From CAYRYU01 sp964428355 (lineage in GTDB: Bacteria; Muiribacteriota; Ozemobacteria; Ozemobacterales; Ozemobacteraceae): DNA of 5,562 nucleotides. The position numbers and the translations under genes were made by a program. Within the stretch, counting starts at the first letter, position 1, and the number at the start of each line of letters is the position of its first letter. The stretch is from assembly GCA_964428355.1 (NCBI GenBank), contig CAYRYU010000194.1:1-5562 (forward strand). The letters are read 5' to 3'. The notes below the pieces were generated by a model, which was not told the DNA's origin, searched no databases, and saw nothing but the letters and a program-made list of their open reading frames with translations. Below, in pieces: positions 1-5,455 of the stretch.

Positions 1-1427
1 TAACCCGAATCGAGACCACGGGCGAGACCGAGCTCCTCAGGTTGCGCGACCGTCTTCTTCCTCTGGTGCGCCTCGAGGAGGTTCTGGCCCAACCCAATCC
101 ATTCTCCGAGCAGCACCGGGCGGGGATCGTCGAGAAATACCAGAGGATCAGGAAGGAGCGATTTTCCCAATGGCAGGCGGTCAAACCCGAAGCGAGAGAT
201 GAACTCGACTTCGAATCCCTGGTGGTAGCGGTTCTGAGAATCGGTAACGACCGGTTCGGTCTGGTCGTGGATCAGGTGATCGGAAGCGAGGAGATTGTCG
301 TCCGCCCCATGCATCCGGCGGTGAGGTTCTGCACGAGCTTCTCCGGGGCGACAATCCTGGGTGACGGGCAGCTCGCGCTGATACTGGACCTTGACAATAT
401 CTGTCGTCATTCCGGGACCCCCATGGCATCCAGAATGGAAGAGAAAAGGGGCGCGGGAACCGCAGGGGAGGGAAGGGGGGAAGCCCAGGCCATGCTTCTC
501 TTCAAGGCGGGACCGGCCGAGCAGTTCGCCGTTCCCGTGGCCATTCTCAAGCGGATTGAGCGGGTTCACCGGTCGGGGATCGAACGAATCGGGGATCGCG
601 AGTTCGTCAACATAGATGGGCAACCGACACTGCTGCTCCGCCTGGACAAACTCCTTCCCGTCTCTTCGCTTCCGGACTCGGAGGAGGTTTTCCTTTTTCT
701 TCCCAGATACTCCCCCCAACCTTTCGGTTTGCTGATCAGAACGATCACGGAGAGTGTCAGCATCGCGGTCGATCTGGAACGGAAGAGGTTCACCCGACCG
801 GGGATTCTGGGAACGGGGATCGTGGATGGACATCTGACCATGTTCCTGGACATCTTCCGGCTCTTCGACCTCGCAGAGCCTGGATTGGCGAGGACGAACC
901 TGGTTGCGGAGCGAAACCGGAAGAAGCGGATCCTGGTGGTCGATGATTCCTCCTTCATCCGCACTATGGTCAGGACTTTCCTGGAAGGGGCGGAGTTCCA
1001 GGTCGAGGATGCGGCCCAGGGGCAGGTTTCCAATCCCGGGGGTTTCCCCAATCGGAAGGTGGGAAGCACCATGTCGCGAATCTCGGTAATTCCGGATTCA
1101 ACCACGATGTTCCGGTTTTGGGGCGCAACATCCCCGGGGCGGGGACCCACGGGGAAGGAATTTCCCGTGGGTCCCCCGGAGGATGGGGGTTCTCTTTCAG
1201 AAAGGGATGTAATAACTAACCGCGAACCAGTACTGCTTGGGAAGCTCCCATTTGGAAACCGGCAGACGACTTTTGACGGGGTGATAGGAGGAAAAGAGCC
1301 ATCCGATCCTGGAATTGATGTTCTGGCCAATGCCCGCGCCAAAAGTGGCAGCGGGTCCCCCGAAGTAATCGAGGAACAACGACACTGGACGTTTCTTGCT
1401 CTTGATGATCACGGTATCGAACCCTAG
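1..1427 (+). CDS. cheA: C-terminal part of CheA-type hybrid histidine kinase, receiver domain broken, non-homologous read-through tail
   Basis: The gene enters from the left edge in the frame beginning at base 3; the TTG at 42 is internal, because CheW-like sequence (ELLRLRDRLLPLVRL) already spans it. Numbering from that TTG, residues 1-123 are the end of the P5/CheW-like regulatory domain that docks CheW and receptors. Residues ~150-280 form a second CheW-like domain. Residues 296-328 start a receiver domain (KKRILVVDDSSFIRTMVR, acidic pair D301/D302). Family resemblance stops at Q328 (base ~1025), so the phosphoacceptor Asp, the Thr/Ser and the Lys of a receiver are missing. The frame then runs to TAG at 1425-1427 through junction sequence and antisense to the barrel gene, and that tail is probably meaningless. 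HPt, dimerisation and ATPase domains would lie left of the window. CheW-CheW-REC tails are known in CheA hybrids of complex chemosensory systems. Truncation could be genuine decay, a rearrangement or an assembly join. The family assignment is firm; an intact, functional protein is unlikely. Confidence 0.8.
   Translation, partial: TRIETTGETELLRLRDRLLPLVRLEEVLAQPNPFSEQHRAGIVEKYQRIRKERFSQWQAVKPEARDELDFESLVVAVLRIGNDRFGLVVDQVIGSEEIVVRPMHPAVRFCTSFSGATILGDGQLALILDLDNICRHSGTPMASRMEEKRGAGTAGEGRGEAQAMLLFKAGPAEQFAVPVAILKRIERVHRSGIERIGDREFVNIDGQPTLLLRLDKLLPVSSLPDSEEVFLFLPRYSPQPFGLLIRTITESVSIAVDLERKRFTRPGILGTGIVDGHLTMFLDIFRLFDLAEPGLARTNLVAERNRKKRILVVDDSSFIRTMVRTFLEGAEFQVEDAAQGQVSNPGGFPNRKVGSTMSRISVIPDSTTMFRFWGATSPGRGPTGKEFPVGPPEDGGSLSERDVITNREPVLLGKLPFGNRQTTFDGVIGGKEPSDPGIDVLANARAKSGSGSPEVIEEQRHWTFLALDDHGIEP
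1026..1196. other. Junction between broken cheA and convergent barrel gene
   Basis: No convincing complete gene is present. None of the three plus frames resumes the receiver domain after 1025, so a simple frameshift does not explain the break. The minus strand over about 1025-1111 reads IVVESGITEIRDMVLP then TFRLGKPPGLE, which resembles a piece of a CheW-like domain and may be a gene remnant. An 8-base palindrome CCCCGGGG lies at 1132-1139, directly beside the strong hairpin at 1141-1176. Confidence 0.5.
1141..1176 (-). terminator. Strong GC-rich hairpin downstream of the barrel gene, possible terminator
   Basis: GGGGACCCACGGG (1141-1153) is perfectly complementary to CCCGTGGGTCCCC (1164-1176), giving 13 pairs. 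In a plus-strand transcript one G-U and two A-U pairs extend the stem to 16 around a GGAA tetraloop (1157-1160); in a minus-strand transcript the G-U position becomes an A-C mismatch. It begins 20 bases past the barrel gene's stop codon, the usual place for a terminator of the minus-strand unit. Neither side has a clear run of T, so an intrinsic terminator is plausible but not canonical; an mRNA 3'-end stabiliser or a small mobile-repeat hairpin are alternatives. Confidence 0.5.
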
Positions 1428-1997
1428 GAGGAGCCCGTCATTTCTTTTCCGGTCGGTATCCAGTCTTCGATAACCCAGGATGTTGAACTGGTATCCCAGG
1501 TGGATCCGGAAATCGTGAAAACTCTTTGCCGCAACCAGATATGGGGAGGGTTCGTAGAAATCGAACCCCGAGTATTTCGTGGTTCCCAGGTTGAATGCCC
1601 CCATCGCCAGGGAAAAGGCATCCGGTTTTTCCGTCATCAGCCTGTATTTGAAATTCCATGAGGTTGGTCCGGCGAAGTTCCCTGACCTCGGGTTCGAAAA
1701 ATCCTTGTCTCCGATGACATCGATCCCGATTTCGGCTTTCTTGAACCCGACTTCAAGGGCGAAGATCGGGGATCTTTCTTTGAACCCTTGTGGCTTGGGG
1801 TTGGTGATGGGATCGAACCGCTTGAAATCGAAGGAGTAGTTGCTGATTTGAAGGACCAATGTCCGGTCCGTGGCAGTATCCACGGTCGGGACATAGTTCA
1901 GGGCTGTCGGAATCGCCCATCCCGGACCGGAGGCCAGGATGAGGAGAAAGAGGACCAGCGGTCGGAAGAGTTTGTACCTCGTTCGGAAAACGGACAT
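1197..1997 (-). CDS. Probable outer-membrane beta-barrel protein encoded next to amt
   Basis: A 266-residue protein. The start chosen is the ATG at 1997, preceded by AGGAGGT with a 7-base gap and followed at once by a signal peptide: basic RTRYK, hydrophobic core about residues 11-23, likely cleavage after GWA at A28. The longer frame starting at 2078 overlaps amt and lacks this logic. The mature part has no hydrophobic helix. It shows alternating, aromatic-rich strand-like segments (e.g. SPIFALEVGF, FRIHLGYQFNILGY, PVSLFLDYFGG), Gly/Asn/Asp-rich turns, and ends in YYIPF, a terminal aromatic typical of BAM-inserted barrels. The pattern (YVPT near the mature N-terminus, then EVGF, KYRL, LGFD, LDYFGG) recalls uncharacterised barrel-like proteins, but I cannot name a family. 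It does not look like the TorF-type porins sometimes found beside glnK-amtB. It lies 40 bp downstream of amt and is probably co-transcribed, suggesting a role at the outer membrane linked to ammonium or nitrogen uptake. That link is inference from position. Confidence 0.72.
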   Translation of the reverse strand: MSVFRTRYKLFRPLVLFLLILASGPGWAIPTALNYVPTVDTATDRTLVLQISNYSFDFKRFDPITNPKPQGFKERSPIFALEVGFKKAEIGIDVIGDKDFSNPRSGNFAGPTSWNFKYRLMTEKPDAFSLAMGAFNLGTTKYSGFDFYEPSPYLVAAKSFHDFRIHLGYQFNILGYRRLDTDRKRNDGLLLGFDTVIIKSKKRPVSLFLDYFGGPAATFGAGIGQNINSRIGWLFSSYHPVKSRLPVSKWELPKQYWFAVSYYIPF

Positions 1998-2004
1998 GTT
2001 TTCA

Positions 2005-2011
2005 ACCTCCT
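2005..2011 (-). promoter_or_regulatory. Shine-Dalgarno AGGAGGT of the barrel gene
   Basis: Minus-strand AGGAGGT sits 7 bases before the ATG at 1997, inside the 40 bp amt-barrel gap. It decides the start against the longer upstream frame and shows that the gene is translated independently of amt. Confidence 0.8.
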
Positions 2012-2037
2012 GAATGATTGGGGGCGTAACCGATCTT

Positions 2038-3255
2038 TCAGATCGTGTCATATGCCTTTTCTCCGTGAATTGCCTCATCCAGGCCGATCCGCTCCGTGTC
2101 GCCCAGGACCTTCACAGGGGTAACCTTGTCGATGAGGATCAGCATGATGTAGGTGAAGAGAAATGCGTAGATCGAACTTCCCACAATTGTTGCGACCTGT
2201 TTTCCAAAGAACTCACTTCCACCCAGCAACAGTCCTTTCGCACCTGCCGGATTCACTGCGGTGTCCGCGAAAACGCCCAGGAGGATAGAGCCCAGGAGAC
2301 CTCCGACTCCATGAACCCCCCAGACGTCCAGTGCGTCATCGAGCTTCAGGAAATTCTTCAGCTCAACCGCGAAGTAACAGACGATACCGGACACGCAACC
2401 GATGATCATCGCGGATTGGAGAGACACGTAACCTGCGGCGGGTGTGATCGTGGCGAGGCCCGCTACCGCCCCGGTGAGGAGGCCCAGGAGCTTCGGTTTT
2501 CCTTCCCTGAACCACGCAACGAGCAACCAGACGAATCCGGCAAAGGAAGCTGCGACATCGGTGTTGAGGAAGGCGATTGCGGTGACACTGTCGACCTTCA
2601 GTTCGCTTCCCGCGTTGAACCCGTACCAGCCGAACCAGAGGATTCCGGTGCCCAATGCCACGAGGGGGATGCTATGCGGAAGGGGTTCCTTAACCTGACG
2701 TGTTCCAACGAAAATGACCGAAGCCAGAGCGGCCATTCCGGCAATGTTGTGAACCACGATTCCCCCGGCGAAATCGAGGACTCCCCACTTTGCCAGCCAA
2801 CCTCCGCCCCAGACCATGTGAACGAACGGGAAATAGACGAAGAACAGCCAGCCCGTGAGGAACAGAAGATAGGATTTGAACGTGACGCGGTTGGTGAACG
2901 CTCCGGTGATAAGGGCGGGGGTGATTATGGCGAACATCATCTGGTATGCGATAAAGACGATCTCGGGAAGCCCAGGGTTTGCCGGAGAAGGGCTGGAAAC
3001 GGTGACTCCGCTGAGGAACGCCTTTGAAAGGTCACCGATGATTCCCCCTTCTCCGCCGCTGAAACACAATGAATAACCGCAGATGTACCAGATGACGGTG
3101 GTGTAACAGAGGGAAAAGAAGCTCTGCATCATGATGGTCAGGACGTTTTTCCGTCCGACGAGACCCCCGTAGAAAAATGCCAGACCCGGTGTCATGAACA
3201 TCACCAGGCTCGCCGCGATCAACATGAAACCCGTATCGGTGAAATTGAACCCCAT
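2038..3255 (-). CDS. amt: Ammonium transporter, Amt/MEP/Rh family
   Basis: A 405-residue inner-membrane channel that conducts ammonium as NH3/NH4+ into the cytoplasm, normally as a homotrimer. It has the expected series of about 11 hydrophobic helices and the family signatures. Counterparts of E. coli AmtB key residues are visible: F108 in YQMMFA (gate), W149 in HMVWGGG (outer site), D161 in LDFAGG, the twin pore histidines H169 (GGIVVHNIAG) and H315 (DVWGVHGVGG), and FGWYGFNAGS at 208-217. The cytoplasmic tail IGLDEAIHGEKAYDTI matches the usual LD-x-x-x-HGE-x-AY ending that contacts PII protein. The start is the ATG at 3255, behind AGGGGAGG; the frame extends 50 codons further upstream but that part is not hydrophobic or family-like. 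Unlike E. coli AmtB there is no separate signal peptide, since helix 1 starts at about residue 8. The gene appears intact. No glnK is adjacent; the neighbours are a two-component pair upstream and a barrel protein downstream. Confidence 0.96.
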   Translation of the reverse strand: MGFNFTDTGFMLIAASLVMFMTPGLAFFYGGLVGRKNVLTIMMQSFFSLCYTTVIWYICGYSLCFSGGEGGIIGDLSKAFLSGVTVSSPSPANPGLPEIVFIAYQMMFAIITPALITGAFTNRVTFKSYLLFLTGWLFFVYFPFVHMVWGGGWLAKWGVLDFAGGIVVHNIAGMAALASVIFVGTRQVKEPLPHSIPLVALGTGILWFGWYGFNAGSELKVDSVTAIAFLNTDVAASFAGFVWLLVAWFREGKPKLLGLLTGAVAGLATITPAAGYVSLQSAMIIGCVSGIVCYFAVELKNFLKLDDALDVWGVHGVGGLLGSILLGVFADTAVNPAGAKGLLLGGSEFFGKQVATIVGSSIYAFLFTYIMLILIDKVTPVKVLGDTERIGLDEAIHGEKAYDTI

Positions 3256-3260
3256 TGGAG

Positions 3261-3268
3261 CCTCCCCT
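3261..3268 (-). promoter_or_regulatory. Shine-Dalgarno AGGGGAGG of amt
   Basis: Minus-strand AGGGGAGG ends 5 bases before the ATG at 3255. It fixes the amt start and rules out the 50-codon upstream extension of the frame. Confidence 0.75.
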
Positions 3269-3273
3269 AGTTT

Positions 3274-3324
3274 GGATTTCCTTCTGGATATCCCATCCGG
3301 AAAGCTGGGAGTATCAGGAAATCC
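3274..3324 (-). promoter_or_regulatory. Imperfect stem-loop in the amt leader
   Basis: The outer arms GGATTTCC (3274-3281) and GGAAATCC (3317-3324) are perfect inverted complements. Nested inside, GATATCCCA pairs with TGGGAGTATC apart from one bulged base, around a loop of about 10 bases. As minus-strand RNA it would fold just upstream of the amt ribosome-binding site. It could be a 5'-leader regulatory structure, a weak terminator or attenuator between the response regulator and amt (no U-run follows), or a DNA dyad bound by a regulator. Directly beside it is the short dyad CCCCT-AG-AGGGG at 3323-3334. Confidence 0.4.
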
Positions 3325-3401
3325 CCTAGAGGGGTGTGGGTAAAACCCTACCGCGAAACGGAAACTCCTTCCGGTGTGCCATCCCGGACTCCGGTACCAG
3401 A

Positions 3402-4052
3402 TCAAAGAGGCGTCAGCCCTTCCTTGATCGCGAATCGGGTCAACTCCGCGATACTGTTCAGATTGAGCTTCGCCATGATCTGTTGCCTGTGTGTTTCCAC
3501 CGTTTTGACACTGATCTGCAGGAGCCCGCCGATTTCCTTGGTGGATTTCCCCTCCGAAACCAACTGAAGGACCTGACGTTCGCGCGGGGAGAGGATCTCG
3601 AAAATGGAGGGGGCCTCTCCCTTTGGGGCGCTTTTCAGGAACGCCTTTACCACCATCTCGGTAATTCTCGTTCCCAGGAAATTCCTGCCCTGAAGGACGG
3701 CTTTCAATGCGGAATACAGCTCTTCGAAAGCGGTTTCCTTTATCAGATAACCCAGAATCCCAGTCCGAAGGGCTTCGATAACGAACCTTCGGTCGGCATG
3801 CATGGAGAGAACGATGATTTTGGCATCGGGGTTCTCATGAAGGATCTGCTTTGAAGCCTCGATTCCGTTCAGAATAGGCATAGAAACGTCCATGATGATG
3901 ACATCGGGGAACTTCTCGAGGGCATGCTTCACCGCTTGAGAACCGTCTGCCGCCTCGGCAACGGATTCCACCTCAGGGCACTTCTCGAGAAGGGCTTTCA
4001 TCCCCTCCCGGAAAATCCTGTGGTCATCGACCAAAAGTATTCTGTATCCCAT
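3402..4052 (-). CDS. NarL/FixJ-family two-component response regulator (REC + LuxR-type HTH)
   Basis: A 216-residue cytoplasmic transcription factor. Residues 3-~120 are a receiver domain with every key residue: acidic pair D9/D10 (ILLVDDH), phosphoacceptor D55 (VIIMDVSMP), S83 (VLSMHAD) and K105 (YLIKE). Residues ~152-212 are a LuxR/GerE helix-turn-helix (LSPRERQVLQL, GKSTKEIGGLLQIS, VKTVETHRQQIMAKL). Phosphorylation at D55 should promote dimerisation and DNA binding. The start is the ATG at 4052 behind GGAGGTG; a TTG at 4073 would add seven residues before the receiver and is less likely. It follows the histidine kinase by 36 bp, the normal arrangement for a cognate pair, since HisKA_3 kinases partner NarL-type regulators. 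Amt begins 146 bp downstream, making the amt-barrel genes the nearest candidate targets. That regulatory link is inferred from position only. The gene is full length and looks intact. Confidence 0.95.
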   Translation of the reverse strand: MGYRILLVDDHRIFREGMKALLEKCPEVESVAEAADGSQAVKHALEKFPDVIIMDVSMPILNGIEASKQILHENPDAKIIVLSMHADRRFVIEALRTGILGYLIKETAFEELYSALKAVLQGRNFLGTRITEMVVKAFLKSAPKGEAPSIFEILSPRERQVLQLVSEGKSTKEIGGLLQISVKTVETHRQQIMAKLNLNSIAELTRFAIKEGLTPL

Positions 4053-4057
4053 ACCTA

Positions 4058-4064
4058 CACCTCC
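4058..4064 (-). promoter_or_regulatory. Shine-Dalgarno GGAGGTG of the response regulator
   Basis: Minus-strand GGAGGTG lies 5 bases before the ATG at 4052. It supports that start over the TTG at 4073, which would itself lie upstream of this site. Confidence 0.7.
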
Positions 4065-4087
4065 GGGAACCAACCGCGGTGGGTCCC
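4065..4087 (-). other. Short dyad in the kinase-regulator intercistronic gap
   Basis: On the minus strand GGGACCCACCGCGGTTGG followed by TTCCC folds into 4 pairs, one mismatch and 3 pairs around the GC-rich centre. It starts one base after the kinase stop codon region and ends next to the regulator's ribosome-binding site. It is too weak, and lacks T-runs, to be a confident terminator; it may modestly affect relative expression of the two genes. Confidence 0.25.
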
Positions 4088-4088
4088 T

Positions 4089-5330
4089 TCATTTTTTCTC
4101 ACCTTCCAGTTTCCCCTGGAATGGGATCGAAAGGCGGATCTCGCTCCCTTTGTCAGGGCGCGAGAAGGAAAGGTTGCCCCCAAGATACCGCAAACGTTCC
4201 CGTGCATGGAACAGCCCGAAACCCGCATTCCTTCTTTTTCCGGTTCTCAGCTTGTCGGGGTCGATCCCGATCCCGTCGTCCAGGACGGCAAGTTCGAGGT
4301 TCTCCTCTCCCCAAACGCCGACTATCTTGATCTGGGAGGCCTGGGAATGCTTGATCGCATTCATCAGAAGCTCCCGGACCACCCGGAAAATGGTTCCCCG
4401 GATTTCCTCCGGAAGGTTTCGGGGGGTTCCCGTGGCCATGATTTTGACCGGAATTTTGAATCTTTCCTCGAAGCTCTCTCCCAGCCACTCGATTGCCGGA
4501 GCCAGGCCAAGTTCGTAGAGAATGGGGGGGCAGAGCTCAGCAGTCAGACTTCGCGTCATGCGTATGGATTCGTCCAGAAGTTGGCGGATCTCCTCAACTG
4601 ACCCTTCGAGACCGTAAAAAATCGCCTCGCCGTGAAGAAGGAAAAGCTTCGATCTGATCAAGGCAAGCGATTGCCCGAGGTGGTCGTGAAGGTCCGCCGC
4701 GATTGAACGTCGCTCCCGTTGCTCGGTTCGGGAAAGTTCTTCAACCAGGTTCCGAAGCTTTTCCTGGTATCTCCTGATCCTGCGAACCGCCCTCCTGTTT
4801 TCCTCGATCTGGGCGGAAAGATTCATGTTCGCTTCCGTCAAGCCGGCGGTTCGTTCCCTGATCTCTTTTTCGAGCGTAGCCTGGGCTTCCTTCATCGATT
4901 TTTCCTGGTGAAGACGGTTGAAGAAGCCCTCCAGCATTTTTGCGAGTGATTCGATGAGGTCCCTTTCCTCTGCCAGGAAAGGACCTTCGAAGGCCTGAGG
5001 CCTTCGTTTGAGATAAACCACTTCGATGGAACCGGGTTTTCCATCCAAGGTCGAGAAGGTTGTCACCTGTCGCCACCGGGTCGGCTTGAAATTCTGGGAG
5101 GAAAAAGTCTCGCCATTGAACCAGATCCGAACTGCCGTAATCCGGGGATACTGCCATGCCTTCTGGAAAATCCTGACCAGTCTTTCCATCAGGATTCCCA
5201 GGGGTCGGTGGGATTTCTGGAGGACCCTTGAAGTCCGATGCAGTGCTGTCAGTTCCTTGACCCGCTCCCGAAGGCGCCAGATGAGCTCTTCTTTTTCTGA
5301 AGCCTCGGTTGGTTCCGAAGAGGCCTTCAT
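4089..5330 (-). CDS. Soluble sensor histidine kinase, GAF-like sensor + HisKA_3 + HATPase_c
   Basis: A 413-residue kinase with no hydrophobic segment long enough to cross a membrane, so it should sense a cytoplasmic signal or a partner protein. Residues ~25-140 look like a GAF-type sensor module (LTALHRTSRVLQ at the start, GSIEVVYL at 100-107, FLAEERDLIESLA at 118-130); the ligand is unknown and I see no obvious haem or metal motif. Residues ~141-205 are a charged coiled coil. The HisKA_3 dimerisation/phosphotransfer helix follows, with phospho-accepting H215 in ADLHDHLGQ. The ATPase domain has N-box N324 (RELLMNAIKHS), G1 box LDDGIGID (350-357) and G2 G370-F-G-L (AGFGLFHARERL). All catalytic motifs are present. 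The start is the ATG at 5330, preceded by GGAGA; a GTG at 5435 would add 35 low-complexity residues and has no good ribosome-binding site. It lies 36 bp upstream of its probable NarL-type partner. Confidence 0.93.
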   Translation of the reverse strand: MKASSEPTEASEKEELIWRLRERVKELTALHRTSRVLQKSHRPLGILMERLVRIFQKAWQYPRITAVRIWFNGETFSSQNFKPTRWRQVTTFSTLDGKPGSIEVVYLKRRPQAFEGPFLAEERDLIESLAKMLEGFFNRLHQEKSMKEAQATLEKEIRERTAGLTEANMNLSAQIEENRRAVRRIRRYQEKLRNLVEELSRTEQRERRSIAADLHDHLGQSLALIRSKLFLLHGEAIFYGLEGSVEEIRQLLDESIRMTRSLTAELCPPILYELGLAPAIEWLGESFEERFKIPVKIMATGTPRNLPEEIRGTIFRVVRELLMNAIKHSQASQIKIVGVWGEENLELAVLDDGIGIDPDKLRTGKRRNAGFGLFHARERLRYLGGNLSFSRPDKGSEIRLSIPFQGKLEGEKK

Positions 5331-5455
5331 TTGATCTCCATGGATGCGGAGGGTTTGATCCTGCTTGTGCGGATGGGATTCCTCGCCCTCGGGGGAAGGA
5401 CTGGAAGACCGCGTAATGCCTACCCCCCCCTTCACCTGGGCTAAGTGGTCGGCTT
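5331..5455. other. Gap upstream of the histidine kinase, no gene seen
   Basis: About 125 bases between the stop of the upstream partial gene and the kinase ATG. It contains a homopolymer of eight C (5423-5430; G on the coding strand). The kinase frame happens to stay open across it, but the encoded residues are Pro/Ser/Gly-rich and not domain-like. I found no convincing -35/-10 pair. A promoter for the kinase-regulator unit may lie here or upstream of the partial gene. Confidence 0.4.
5335..5339 (-). promoter_or_regulatory. Shine-Dalgarno GGAGA of the histidine kinase
   Basis: Minus-strand GGAGA lies 4 bases before the ATG at 5330. This modest site favours the 413-residue start over the GTG at 5435, which has no comparable upstream sequence. 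Confidence 0.55.

Noticed and set aside
566..1342. Long minus-strand frame (258 codons) spanning broken cheA.
   Set aside because: Most of it is Ser/Pro/Arg-rich shadow antisense to cheA or in another frame of the barrel gene. Only the short CheW-like stretch near 1025-1111 deserves attention.
2014..3027. Long plus-strand frame (337 codons) antisense to amt.
   Set aside because: Charged, low-order sequence that is the complement of an unmistakable Amt gene; no start signal or domain.
3338..3348. Dyad GGGT-AAA-ACCC upstream of amt, considered as a NarL-type operator.
   Set aside because: Arms are only 4 bases and do not fit the NarL heptamer consensus at both halves.
3366..3381. Possible sigma-54 promoter for amt: minus-strand TGGCAC at 3381-3376.
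   Set aside because: The -24 half is perfect, but the base positions for the -12 element read AAGGA instead of TTGCA, losing the critical GC. One matching half is expected by chance, so it is not called.
3924..4601. Plus-strand frame antisense to the regulator and kinase.
   Set aside because: It covers two intact, well-recognised minus-strand genes and shows no domain of its own.
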